The translations under genes and the position numbers were made by a program. 64,000 nt of DNA from Rhodanobacter sp. DHB23 (lineage in GTDB: Bacteria; Pseudomonadota; Gammaproteobacteria; Xanthomonadales; Rhodanobacteraceae): NCBI RefSeq assembly GCF_014842975.1, contig NZ_JACYXK010000029.1:599043-663042 (forward strand), in the 5' to 3' direction. The notes below the pieces were generated by a model. That model worked only from the letters and a program-made list of their open reading frames with translations, was not told the DNA's origin and searched no databases. Below, piece by piece: positions 8,376 to 16,743 of this stretch (its first letter is position 1; the number at the start of each line of letters is the position of its first letter).

Positions 8376-8876
8376 TCAGCGTGGCGGCGTGGCGGGCTTC
8401 GTGCAGCGCAGCGTGTCGCCCGTGCGCCACGCACCGGCTTTGTCGCGGTGGCTGTAATCCACCTGGTAGGTGGCGGCGTCGAGGCGACGGAAATCGAAGC
8501 GGTCGATGTAGCCGGTGCCGGCGGTGTTTTCCAGCGCCAGCGCATCGCCGTTCCAGCCGGCCGAGGCGTAGTGGCGCAGGCCGCCGCCATTGTCGAACAC
8601 CGTCACGATGTAGCCCTTTGCGCCAGGGGCAGGGCCCCACCATTCCTCGGCGCGATAGCGACCCGGCGCCACGTCGTCGTGGCGCATGCGCAGCCAGTGT
8701 CCGTCCAGCGCCATGTCGAAGCTTTCGTGCGAGCGGATGGTGCGGCCGTCGGCGAACCGGCCGGTGCATTGCCAGTCGCCGGCGAACCAGGCCAGTGCGT
8801 CCAGGCCGGAGGGTGCCTTTGCCGGTGCCGCAGCCGTCGTTGTGGCGAGCAGTGCGGACAAGATGGAAACAAGCAT
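8376..8876 (-). CDS. Small secreted lipocalin-like protein (DUF1579-like)
   Basis: A 166-residue protein with a short signal peptide (MLVSILSALLATTTAAAPA). The mature part begins LDALAWFAGDWQCTGRF and carries repeated beta-strand patterns such as GHWLRMRHDD and TYQVDYSHRD, the look of a small lipocalin-type barrel of the DUF1579/DUF1579-like group that binds small hydrophobic ligands. I cannot place it in a named family with certainty. It stands alone, convergent to nothing, with 101 bases to the kinase start downstream. Function unknown. Confidence 0.65.
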   Translation of the reverse strand: MLVSILSALLATTTAAAPAKAPSGLDALAWFAGDWQCTGRFADGRTIRSHESFDMALDGHWLRMRHDDVAPGRYRAEEWWGPAPGAKGYIVTVFDNGGGLRHYASAGWNGDALALENTAGTGYIDRFDFRRLDAATYQVDYSHRDKAGAWRTGDTLRCTKPATPPR

Positions 8877-9144
8877 CGAGGGCCTCCGTCGGTTCGACAG
8901 CTAAAGACTGGCGCGACCGTTGCGCGTCGTCGCCATCGCGATGACGAGCGGCGCAGAGGTGTGACGAGTGGCCTGTACGAGCGGATGGGCGGCAGCATGA
9001 CGTGCCGCGGGCGTGTGTCGGTTCCGCCGCTTGTCCGCGTGCGCCGACCGCCTGTCATCGCCCTGCGCACGCTTGTCATCGCGGTGCGGCAAGCGGTGGC
9101 CGCATCGCGCAGGCTGCGGGCTCCATCAACTGCGGGAGCAAGCC

Positions 9145-9627
9145 ATGCGCCATCCGATCATTCCATCGCTTCTGGTCATCGTGCCGTTGCTGGCGTGGGC
9201 CACGGCAACCATTGCCGCGGACCCGGACGAAACCGCGCACACGGCAGCGGCCGTGAAAGCCGTCGACCAGCATTGGCTGGAAGCCGAGACGCACGGCGAT
9301 GCCGCGTGGCTGGACGGCATGTTGCTGCCGTCCTACCGCTCGATAGGCGCCGACGGCAAGGCGACGCCGAAAGCCGCCATCGTGGCGCACGCGGCGAAGA
9401 ACCGCGACGCGCAGGCGCAGGAAAAGATGAAGCAGGAAGTGGCCGCGTGGCAGCAGGCTCATCCCGTGGAGCAACAGGTCGTGATGCAGGGTGACACCGC
9501 GATCCTCAGCTTCGTCAGCAGCGTGCCCGCGACCCGGGGCAAGCTGTATTCCTCGGACGTGTTCGTCTACATGGACGGCCGCTGGCATGCGCTGTATTCG
9601 CAGCATGCCGCATCAGGCAAGGAGTGA
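9145..9627 (+). CDS. Secreted NTF2-like (DUF4440/SnoaL-type) protein
   Basis: A 160-residue protein with a signal peptide ending near residue 25 (TATIAADPDE). The mature domain starts with an amphipathic helix (AAVKAVDQHWLEAETHGDAAWLDGMLLPSYRSIGADGK), the standard opening of NTF2-like/DUF4440 folds, and ends with the typical VVMQGDTAILSFVSSVP...VFVYMDGRWHALYSQH strands. These proteins are small cone-shaped ligand-binding or accessory domains. The chosen ATG follows GGGAG and is the only one giving an export signal. The upstream 268 bases (8877-9144), between this gene and the divergent one, show no further gene. Confidence 0.8.
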   Translation: MRHPIIPSLLVIVPLLAWATATIAADPDETAHTAAAVKAVDQHWLEAETHGDAAWLDGMLLPSYRSIGADGKATPKAAIVAHAAKNRDAQAQEKMKQEVAAWQQAHPVEQQVVMQGDTAILSFVSSVPATRGKLYSSDVFVYMDGRWHALYSQHAASGKE

Positions 9628-9629
9628 GG

Positions 9630-10370
9630 TCACCACGCGATGCGCTGACCGTCGCGCAACAACGCGCCGTTGATGCCGGGTTCGGGCAGGCAGGCGGCGG
9701 CGACCACACTGGCGGCGCCGCGTTCCACCGGGCCGCCGCCGGGGCCGCCGAGGCCGGTGGCGAGCCAGCCGGGGCAGACCGCGTTGACCACGATGCCGCT
9801 GCCGGCCAGCTCGGCGGCGAGCGCGCGGGTATAGGCGTTGAGCGCAGCCTTGGAGACGCGGTAGGCGGGATAGCCGATGGCGTCGGGTGCGGTGACGCTG
9901 GCGCAGCCGCTGGTGACGTTGACGATGCGGCCGTAGCGATGCCGGCGCATCAACGGTAGCAGCGCACTGCTGAGTTGCCATGCGCCGATCAGGTTGGTTT
10001 CCAGCGCGGCGCGTACGTCGGCGGCCGTGGCGCTTTCGGCGCGCGCACTGCTGTCGGCGTGCCCGCCGGCGTTGTTGACCAGCACGTCGAGCCGGCCGTG
10101 TTCGCGTTCTATCCACGCGACGAGTTCGGCGACCTGCGTGGCGTCGGTGACGTCCAGCGGTACGGCGACGACGTCGCCGCCGATCTGCCTGGCCGCCTGC
10201 TTTCCCTTGGCGAGGTCACGCGCACCCAGCAGCACGCTGTAGCCGCGCACGGCGAGCTGGCGCACCACTTCGAAACCCAGCCCGCGGTTTGCGCCGGTGA
10301 CCAGGGCCACGCGGTGCACGGGCGATGGCTGCGACGCTTCCGCAGCCGGCCGGGGGCGCGTCGTGCTCAC
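9630..10370 (-). CDS. SDR-family NAD(P)-dependent oxidoreductase
   Basis: A 246-residue classical short-chain dehydrogenase. The cofactor motif TGANRGLG is at about residues 25-32, the NNAG motif (DVLVNNAGGHAD) at about 97, and the catalytic triad is Ser-Tyr-Lys: NVTSGCAS (Ser), then YPAYRVSK (Tyr and Lys). An Asn in LETNLIGAW completes the tetrad. The closing CPGWLATGLGG region is typical of carbonyl-reductase-like members. The substrate is unknown. It is convergent with the NTF2-like gene, with only two bases between the stop codons, and is separated from the RND operon by a REP-type repeat. Confidence 0.9.
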   Translation of the reverse strand: MSTTRPRPAAEASQPSPVHRVALVTGANRGLGFEVVRQLAVRGYSVLLGARDLAKGKQAARQIGGDVVAVPLDVTDATQVAELVAWIEREHGRLDVLVNNAGGHADSSARAESATAADVRAALETNLIGAWQLSSALLPLMRRHRYGRIVNVTSGCASVTAPDAIGYPAYRVSKAALNAYTRALAAELAGSGIVVNAVCPGWLATGLGGPGGGPVERGAASVVAAACLPEPGINGALLRDGQRIAW

Positions 10371-10393
10371 GGCAATACCCCGGACTCCGGACT

Positions 10394-10558
10394 CGTCATT
10401 CCGGCGAAAGCCGGGTTTTCAACAGACGAATGTCTGGTCATCCAGTGCCATTGGAACGCGACGAAAGACACTGGATGACTTGCTGCGCTCGCTCCTCCGG
10501 AGCCGTCCTGCGGACGTTCTTCGCGCAGCGCGCTCGTCCGGCTTTCGCCGGGATGACG
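10394..10558. repeat. REP-like inverted repeat pair
   Basis: Outer arms at 10394-10415 and 10538-10558 carry the complementary cores GTCATTCCGGCGAAAGCCGG and CCGGCTTTCGCCGGGATGAC; a second inverted pair built on CATCCAGTG / CACTGGATG lies inside. It belongs to the same family as the hairpin at 562-647. It fills most of the space between the SDR gene and the end of the RND efflux operon and is probably a terminator. Confidence 0.75.
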
Positions 10559-10593
10559 AGCTTTGGCGATCCTGGAGTGCGGCATACAAGTGC

Positions 10594-12042
10594 TCATGGC
10601 ACGGCGGCCACCGGCGTGGCGACCGCTGTGCAATGCGTGTCGTCGCCGCAGGCCTGCCAGCCGCCGCCCAACGCCTTGTAGAGCGCCACTGCGCGGGTGT
10701 CGATGGCGGCCTGCGCCTGCGCCAGCGCATCGTCCGCGGCGAGTTGCACGCGTTGGGCGTCGAGCAGTTCGAGGTAGCCGGTGGCGCCCTGTTCGTAGCG
10801 CACCCTGGCCAGCTCGGCGGCATGGCGGCTCTGCTGCGCCTGCGCGGCCAGTTTCCCGACGCGGTCGTGCTGCAGGTTGTAGCCGACCACGGCGTTGTCC
10901 ACGTCCTCCATGGCCTCCAGCAAGGTGCGCTGGTAGTTGGCCTGCGCGGCATCGGTGCGGGCTTCGGCGGCATGCAGTTCGCTGCGCACGCGCTGCACGT
11001 TGAGGCCGTTCCAGGTGATGCTGGGCGCGATCGACCACGCCCGCGAAGACGGGCCGCCGAAGTCGTTGCTGCGGCCGGCGAGGAAGCCGAGGAAGCCGCC
11101 CAGCGAGAGGTGCGGGAAGAAATCCGCCTTGGCCACGCCGATGCGTGCGGTGGCGGCGGCGTATTCGCGCTCGGCGATGCGCACGTCGGGCCGTCGCGCC
11201 AGCACGTCGCCGGCGGCGCCGATCGGCAGCACGGCGTCGATCGGCTTGAAGGTCTGTGGCGAGATGTCGATGTCCAGCGCGCCGGGCTGTTCGCCCAGCA
11301 GCACGGCGAGGCGGTACGCGTCGGCATGCGCCTGCATGTCGAGCAGGGGCAGCTGCGCCTGCGCCGCGCTGAGTTGCGCCTCGGCGCTGGCCACGTCCTG
11401 GTCGGAGGCCGTGCCCACTTCGGCGCGGGCGCGGATCAGCTTCAGCGTGTCCTGCTGGTTGGCGATGTCGCGGTTGGCGATCGCCTGCCGTTGCTGCGTG
11501 CCACGCAGGTCGAAGTAGTTGCGCGCCACTTCGGCGAACAGGCTCACCTGCGCGTCCTGCAGTCCGGCTTCGCTGGCGCCGAGGTCGGCGCGCGCGGCTT
11601 CCACCGAGCGGCGCACGCCGCCGAATACGTCGATTTCCCAGCTGGCGTCGAAGCCGGCCTGGTAGGCGGTGACCGTGCTGCGCTGGGTATCGAAGCCCGG
11701 CGTCTGCTCACGGCTGCGGCTGTACGAAACGCCGGCCTGCACGTCGGGCAGGTATTGCGATTTGGCGCCGCCGAGCAGGGCGCGCGATTCGGCCAGCCGC
11801 GCTTGCGCGATGCGCAGGTCGAGGTTGCCGGCGGCGGCGCGCCGGATCAGCGCGTCGAGCGTCGGGTCACCGAACTGCTTCCACCACTGCGCCTGGAACT
11901 GCGCGGCGCTTTCGCGCGCCGCGTCGATGCCCTGCAGTTGCGGTGCGGGCGTGGCCGGCGCCTTGTAGTCGGGGCCGATGCTGGCGCAACCGGCCAGCAC
12001 CAGGGCGGCGAACAACGCGGTATTGCGAAGCAAGCTTTTCAT
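10594..12042 (-). CDS. RND efflux outer-membrane lipoprotein (NodT/OprM family)
   Basis: A 482-residue outer-membrane channel. The lipoprotein signal has its lipobox LAGC with Cys19, followed by ASIGPDYKAPATP, the classical start of the NodT family. Two homologous OEP repeats follow, with the expected FDASWEIDVFGGVRRSVEAA and the long helices ATARIGVAKADFFPHLSLGG. Length fits OprM-type proteins. Last gene of the efflux operon, one base after the permease stop, so the three products make a complete tripartite pump from cytoplasmic membrane to outside. Confidence 0.93.
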   Translation of the reverse strand: MKSLLRNTALFAALVLAGCASIGPDYKAPATPAPQLQGIDAARESAAQFQAQWWKQFGDPTLDALIRRAAAGNLDLRIAQARLAESRALLGGAKSQYLPDVQAGVSYSRSREQTPGFDTQRSTVTAYQAGFDASWEIDVFGGVRRSVEAARADLGASEAGLQDAQVSLFAEVARNYFDLRGTQQRQAIANRDIANQQDTLKLIRARAEVGTASDQDVASAEAQLSAAQAQLPLLDMQAHADAYRLAVLLGEQPGALDIDISPQTFKPIDAVLPIGAAGDVLARRPDVRIAEREYAAATARIGVAKADFFPHLSLGGFLGFLAGRSNDFGGPSSRAWSIAPSITWNGLNVQRVRSELHAAEARTDAAQANYQRTLLEAMEDVDNAVVGYNLQHDRVGKLAAQAQQSRHAAELARVRYEQGATGYLELLDAQRVQLAADDALAQAQAAIDTRAVALYKALGGGWQACGDDTHCTAVATPVAAVP

Positions 12043-12043
12043 C

Positions 12044-15000
12044 TCAATGACCCTCCAGCGCCGGCAAGCCGTTCGCCTGCGCGTGCTTGCGCGCTTCGCG
12101 GCGTTCCACCAGGGCGCGAATCACGACGTAGAACAGCGGGGTGTAAATCAGTCCGAACAGGGTGACGCCGAGCATGCCGGAGAACACCGCCACACCCATC
12201 GCGTGGCGCATTTCCGCGCCGGCGCCGTGCGAGGTCACCAGCGGCACCACGCCCATGATGAAAGCGATCGAGGTCATCAGGATCGGGCGCAGTCGCAGCT
12301 TGGCCGCCTCCAGCACCGCCTCGTGGCGGCTCATGCCTTCATGCTGGCGTTCGCGGGCGAACTCCACGATCAGGATCGCGTTCTTGCAGGCCAGGCCTAC
12401 CAGCACGATCAGGCCGATCTGGGTGAAGATGTTGTTGTCGCCGCCCGACAGCCACACGCCGGCGATCGCGGACAGCAGCACCATCGGCACGATCAGGATC
12501 ACCGCGAGCGGCAGCGACCAGCTCTCGTACAGCGAGGACAGCACCAGGAACACCAGCAGCACGCACAACGGGAACACCAGGATCGCGGTGTTGCCGGCGA
12601 GGATCTGCTGGTAGGTGAGGTCGGTCCACTCGAAGCTCATGCCGTTCGGCAGGACCTGCTGCGCCAGCTTCTCCATCGCCGCCTGTGCCTGGCCCGAGCT
12701 GTAGCCCGGCGCCGGGCCGCCGTTGATCTCGGCGGTGGGGTAGCCGTTGTAGTGCTGCACGCGGTCCGGGCCGGCGCCGTGCGTCACGCTGACGAAGGAA
12801 CCCAGCGGCACCATGTCACCGTGCGCGTTGCGCGTCTTCAGCTGGCTGATGTCCTCCAGGTCGTGGCGGAACGACGGTTCGGCGGACAGGTTCACCTGGT
12901 AGGTGCGGCCGAAGCGGTTGAAGTCGTTGACGTAGAGCGAGCCGAGGTAGGCCTGCATGGTCTCGTACACGTCGCCCAGGTTCACGCCCTCGGCCTTGGC
13001 CTTCTCGCGGTCCACGTCCACGTCCACCTGCGGCACGTTCACCTGGAAGCTGGAGAACAGGCCGGCCAGCGCGGGTTCCTTCCGGCTCGCCGCGATCAGG
13101 TTCTGTGTCTGCTTGTACAGCTCGTCGAAGCCGAGCTGGCCGCGGTCCTCGACCTGCATGCGGAAGCCGCCGATCGTGCCCAGGCCCATCACCGGCGGTG
13201 GCGGGAAGATCGCGATGTAGGCGTCCTGGATGGCGGCGAACTTCGCGTTCAGCGCACCGGCAATCGCACCGGCGGAAAGATCCGCGCTGCGCCGTTCCTC
13301 GAACGGCTTCAGCGTGACGAACACGATGCCGGCGTTGCTGCTGTTGGTGAAGCCGTTCACCGACAGGCCGGGGAAGGCCACCGCGCTCTGCACGCCGGGC
13401 TGCTTCAGCGCGATCGCGCTCATCTGCTTGATCACGTCCTCGGTGCGGTCCAGCGAGGCGGCGTCGGGCAGTTGCGCGAACGACACCAGGTATTGCTTGT
13501 CCTGGGTCGGCACGAAACCGGTGGGTACGTGCCAGAAGCCGAACGCGGTGAGGCCGATCAACGCCGCGTACACCACCAGCGCGGCCGCACCCTTGCCCTG
13601 CAGCTTGCGCGTACCTTCCACGTAGCGTTCCGCGCCGCGATGGAACAGGCGGTTGAACGGACGGAACAGCCAGCCGAACAGGCGGTCGATGGCGCGGGTG
13701 AGGCGGTCCTTCGGCGCGCCGTGCGGCAGCAGCAGGATCGCCGCCAGCGCCGGGCTCAGGGTCAGCGAGTTGAACGCCGAGATCACCGTGGAGATCGCGA
13801 TGGTCAGCGCGAACTGGCGGTAGAACTCGCCGGTGAGGCCGCTGATGAAGGCGGTGGGGATGAACACCGCGCACAGCACCAGGGCGGTGGCCACGATCGG
13901 CCCGGTGACCTCGTGCATCGCCTTGCGCGTAGCCTCCTTCGGCGACTGGCCCAGCTCGATGTGGCGCTCCACGTTCTCCACCACCACGATGGCATCGTCC
14001 ACCACGATGCCGATCGCCAGCACCATGCCGAACAGCGACAGCGCGTTGAGCGAGAAGCCCACCACGTACATCACCGCGAAGGTGCCGATCAGCGACACTG
14101 GCACCGCGATCAGCGGGATCACCGAGGCGCGCCAGGTCTGCAGGAACAGGATCACCACCAGCACCACCAGCAGGATCGCCTCCAGCAGGGTGTGCGCCAC
14201 CGCCTCGATCGAGCCGCGCACGAACACCGTGGGGTCGTACACGATGTGGTACGCGATGCCCTGCGGGAACTCCTTCTTCAGCTGCGCCATGGTGGCGCGC
14301 ACTTCGTCGGAGATCTGGATGGCGTTGGAGCCGGGCCGTGCGAAGATCGGAATGGCCACTGCCGGCTGGTTGTCCAGCAGGCTGCGCAGCGCGTACTGGT
14401 CCGAGCCCAGTTCCACCCGCGCCACGTCGCCCAGGTGCACCACGGCGCCATCGGCGTCGGTGCGCAGCACGATGTTGCGGAAGTCATCCACCGTGCTGAG
14501 GCGACCCTGCGTGTTGATGTTGAGTTGGAAGTCGGCGTTGCCGTGCACCGGCGGTGCGTTCAGCGCACCGGCCGCCACCTGCACGTTCTGCTCGCGGATC
14601 GCGTCCGCCACGTCGCCGGTGGTGAGGCCGCGCTGGGCCAGCCGGTCCGGGTTGAGCCAGACGCGCATGGAGTATTCGCCGGCGCCGAAGATCTGCACGT
14701 CGCCCACGCCGTTCAACCGGTTCAGCACGTCTTTCACGTGCAGCCGCGCGTAGTTCGACAGGTACAGCATGTCGTAGCGCTGGTCGGGCGAGGTGAGATG
14801 CACCACCATGGTGAGGTCGGGCGAACTCTTCTGCGTGGTCACGCCGAGCCGTTGCACTTCCTCCGGCAAACGCGGCAGCGCCTGCGACACGCGGTTCTGC
14901 ACTTCCACCTGCGCGGTGTTGAGGTCGGTGCCCAGCGCGAAGGTGACGGTAAGCGTCATCACGCCGTCGCTGGTGGCCTGCGAGGAGGTGTAGAGCATGC

Positions 15001-15229
15001 CTTCGACGCCGTTGATCTGTTCCTCCAGCGGCGTGGCGACGGTCTCGCCGATCACCTTGGGATTGGCGCCGGGATAGTTGGCGCGCACCACCACGGTGGG
15101 CGGCACCACTTCGGGGTATTCGCTGATCGGCAACTGGAACACCGCGATGCTGCCGGTGATGACGAACAGCAGCGAAAGCACGGCGGCCATGATGGGCCGG
15201 TCGACGAAAAACTGGGCGATGTTTTTCAT
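12044..15229 (-). CDS. RND multidrug efflux permease (HAE1 family)
   Basis: A 1061-residue inner-membrane proton/drug antiporter of full length. It begins MKNIAQFFVDRPIMAAVLS (helix 1), followed by the porter-domain opening LPISEYPEVVPPTVVVRANY. Helix 4 carries the proton-relay aspartates in GIVVDDAIVVVENVER, and helix 10 the essential Lys in GLACKNAILIVEFAR. The phrases GFVPTQDKQYLV and GSDQYALRSLLDNQPAVAIPI are typical of the AcrB/MexB/MexF group; overall it looks closest to MexF. The substrate spectrum cannot be read from sequence. Its start is separated from the fusion-protein stop by a 137-bp spacer filled with two hairpins. Confidence 0.95.
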   Translation of the reverse strand: MKNIAQFFVDRPIMAAVLSLLFVITGSIAVFQLPISEYPEVVPPTVVVRANYPGANPKVIGETVATPLEEQINGVEGMLYTSSQATSDGVMTLTVTFALGTDLNTAQVEVQNRVSQALPRLPEEVQRLGVTTQKSSPDLTMVVHLTSPDQRYDMLYLSNYARLHVKDVLNRLNGVGDVQIFGAGEYSMRVWLNPDRLAQRGLTTGDVADAIREQNVQVAAGALNAPPVHGNADFQLNINTQGRLSTVDDFRNIVLRTDADGAVVHLGDVARVELGSDQYALRSLLDNQPAVAIPIFARPGSNAIQISDEVRATMAQLKKEFPQGIAYHIVYDPTVFVRGSIEAVAHTLLEAILLVVLVVILFLQTWRASVIPLIAVPVSLIGTFAVMYVVGFSLNALSLFGMVLAIGIVVDDAIVVVENVERHIELGQSPKEATRKAMHEVTGPIVATALVLCAVFIPTAFISGLTGEFYRQFALTIAISTVISAFNSLTLSPALAAILLLPHGAPKDRLTRAIDRLFGWLFRPFNRLFHRGAERYVEGTRKLQGKGAAALVVYAALIGLTAFGFWHVPTGFVPTQDKQYLVSFAQLPDAASLDRTEDVIKQMSAIALKQPGVQSAVAFPGLSVNGFTNSSNAGIVFVTLKPFEERRSADLSAGAIAGALNAKFAAIQDAYIAIFPPPPVMGLGTIGGFRMQVEDRGQLGFDELYKQTQNLIAASRKEPALAGLFSSFQVNVPQVDVDVDREKAKAEGVNLGDVYETMQAYLGSLYVNDFNRFGRTYQVNLSAEPSFRHDLEDISQLKTRNAHGDMVPLGSFVSVTHGAGPDRVQHYNGYPTAEINGGPAPGYSSGQAQAAMEKLAQQVLPNGMSFEWTDLTYQQILAGNTAILVFPLCVLLVFLVLSSLYESWSLPLAVILIVPMVLLSAIAGVWLSGGDNNIFTQIGLIVLVGLACKNAILIVEFARERQHEGMSRHEAVLEAAKLRLRPILMTSIAFIMGVVPLVTSHGAGAEMRHAMGVAVFSGMLGVTLFGLIYTPLFYVVIRALVERREARKHAQANGLPALEGH

Positions 15230-15270
15230 GGGAAATCCTTGGGAGCCTTGCCAGGGGCGGCTCTTGGCTC

Positions 15271-15363
15271 CTCCCCCTGCATCGCAGGGGGAGGTCGGGA
15301 GGGGGGCTTTTGCTGGTGGGCTTCACCCCACCCCATCCCTCCCCTGCTGCACGCAGGGGAGGG
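15271..15363. repeat. Intra-operon pair of GC-rich hairpins
   Basis: Two inverted repeats, CTCCCCCTGC...GCAGGGGGAG (15271-15293) and CCCTCCCCTGC...GCAGGGGAGGG (15337-15363), occupy the space between the fusion-protein and permease genes of one operon. They belong to the repeat family found in several other intergenic spaces here (33329-33448, 48130-48244, 49928-50094). In this place they could stabilise or attenuate the transcript and so set the ratio of fusion protein to permease. Confidence 0.75.
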
Positions 15364-15366
15364 GGC

Positions 15367-16608
15367 TCAGCCTTGCGGTTCGTGCCTGGGCGGCGCGGTC
15401 ATCGCGGTATGCGAATCGTCATGCGCGCCAGCGTCCACCACCGCCTTGTCCTGCGTATCGAGGTGGTAGTCCATCGCCACCTGTTGCGGATTCACCTCGG
15501 CACCGGGCCGCACGCGTTGCAGGCCGTTCACCACCACGACGTCATTGGGCTGCAGGCCGCTGTCGATCACGCGCAAGCCGTGGAACAAGGCGCCGGTGCT
15601 GACCTTGCGGTACTGCACCTTGTGCTGGGCGTCGACCACGTAGACGAACTGGTTGCCCAGGTCGGTGCCCACGGCGCGGTCGTCGATCAGCAGGCGCGGC
15701 TGCGGCTGGCCGCTCTGCAGGCGGATGCGCGCGTACAGGCCGGGGGTGAACAGGCTGTCCTTGTTGTCGAACACCGCGCGCAACCGCATGGTGCCGGAGT
15801 CGGTGTGCAGCTGGTTGTCGACGAAGTCGATGCGGCCGTTGTGCGGGTAGCCTTCCTCGTCGGACAGCTCCATCGAAGCTTCGATCCGCGGGCTGTTGCC
15901 GTCGTGCGTGGCGTTGGCGCGCAGGTGGTCGAGCTTCAGCCAGGTGTGCTCGTCCACGTCGAAGTACACGTACACCGGGTTCACCGAGACCACGCTGGTC
16001 AGCACGTCGCCGCTGCCGACCAGGTTGCCGGAGGTGATGCGCACGTTGCTGACGCGCCCGTCGATCGGCGAACGCACCTCGGTGTAGCCGAGGTTGAGCT
16101 TGGCCGTGGCCAGCGCGGCATCGGCGGCGGCGAGTGCCGCGCTGGCGCTTTGCGCGGCGGTGGCCAGGCGGTCGGCCTCCTGCTGCGAGATCGCGCGCTG
16201 GTCGAGCAGGCGGCTCGCGCGCTGGGCGTCGGTTTCGGCCAGCGCCCGCTCGGCCAGTGCCTGGGTGCGGGTGGCGGTGAGTCGGTCCACTTCGGCCTGG
16301 AACGGGCGCGGGTCGATGCGGAACAGCACGTCGCCCTTGTGCACCAGCGCGCCTTCCTTGAACGCCACGGATTCCACATAGCCACCTACGCGCGGACGCA
16401 GCTCCACGCTGTCCACTGCCTGCACGCGGCCGGTGAAGTCGGCGCTGCTGCTCACCGGGCGCAGCAGGGCGCGGGCCACGGTCACTTCGGGCAGGGCGGT
16501 GCCGGTGCCGATGTCCTGGGCGTGGCTGCCGCCATGCTCGCCGAGCAAGGCCCAGCTGCCGGCGACGGTCGCAACGACGAGGCCGGACAGGATCAGGTTC
16601 TTCTTCAT
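15367..16608 (-). CDS. RND efflux periplasmic adaptor (membrane fusion protein)
   Basis: A 413-residue adaptor with an N-terminal membrane/signal segment (MKKNLILSGLVVATVAGSWALL). Then come the lipoyl half (ADFTGRVQAVDSVELRPRVGGYVESVAFKEGALVHKGDVLFRIDP), a helical hairpin (about 95-160), the second lipoyl half (LGYTEVRSPIDGRVSNVRITSGNLV) and beta-barrel and membrane-proximal domains. The start at 16608 has a strong ribosome-binding site (GGGAGAG); upstream codons add unlike sequence. No lipobox is visible. It is the promoter-proximal gene of the operon, and its closest type is the MexE group, in keeping with the divergent LysR gene. Confidence 0.93.
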   Translation of the reverse strand: MKKNLILSGLVVATVAGSWALLGEHGGSHAQDIGTGTALPEVTVARALLRPVSSSADFTGRVQAVDSVELRPRVGGYVESVAFKEGALVHKGDVLFRIDPRPFQAEVDRLTATRTQALAERALAETDAQRASRLLDQRAISQQEADRLATAAQSASAALAAADAALATAKLNLGYTEVRSPIDGRVSNVRITSGNLVGSGDVLTSVVSVNPVYVYFDVDEHTWLKLDHLRANATHDGNSPRIEASMELSDEEGYPHNGRIDFVDNQLHTDSGTMRLRAVFDNKDSLFTPGLYARIRLQSGQPQPRLLIDDRAVGTDLGNQFVYVVDAQHKVQYRKVSTGALFHGLRVIDSGLQPNDVVVVNGLQRVRPGAEVNPQQVAMDYHLDTQDKAVVDAGAHDDSHTAMTAPPRHEPQG

Positions 16609-16699
16609 GTTCACTCTCCCTGGAGTGGGGTCGTGCGGCGATGCAGCACGATGGGGGAGGCGAATAATAGGTATACCGATGGGTACAGAAAAACCCCAT

Positions 16700-16733
16700 T
16701 TCGTGAACTCCACTAGTGACGAGCAGTCACGAA
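16700..16733. promoter_or_regulatory. LysR-type operator candidate (T-N11-A)
   Basis: The 135-bp divergent space between the efflux operon and the LysR gene contains the 15-bp palindrome GTGACGAGCAGTCAC (16716-16730), which includes the LysR signature T-N11-A (17-29 of the same block), and a wider inverted repeat TTCGTGA (16700-16706) / TCACGAA (16727-16733). It ends 10 bp before the LysR start codon, a position suited to autoregulation and to control of the divergent operon. Confidence 0.5.
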
Positions 16734-16743
16734 TGGCGGCACA

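Noticed and set aside
11978..15469. Very long open frame on the plus strand, antisense to the RND permease
   Set aside because: It is a shadow of high-GC codon bias; the translation is Arg/His/Gln-rich low-complexity sequence, while the minus-strand frame is a full RND permease.
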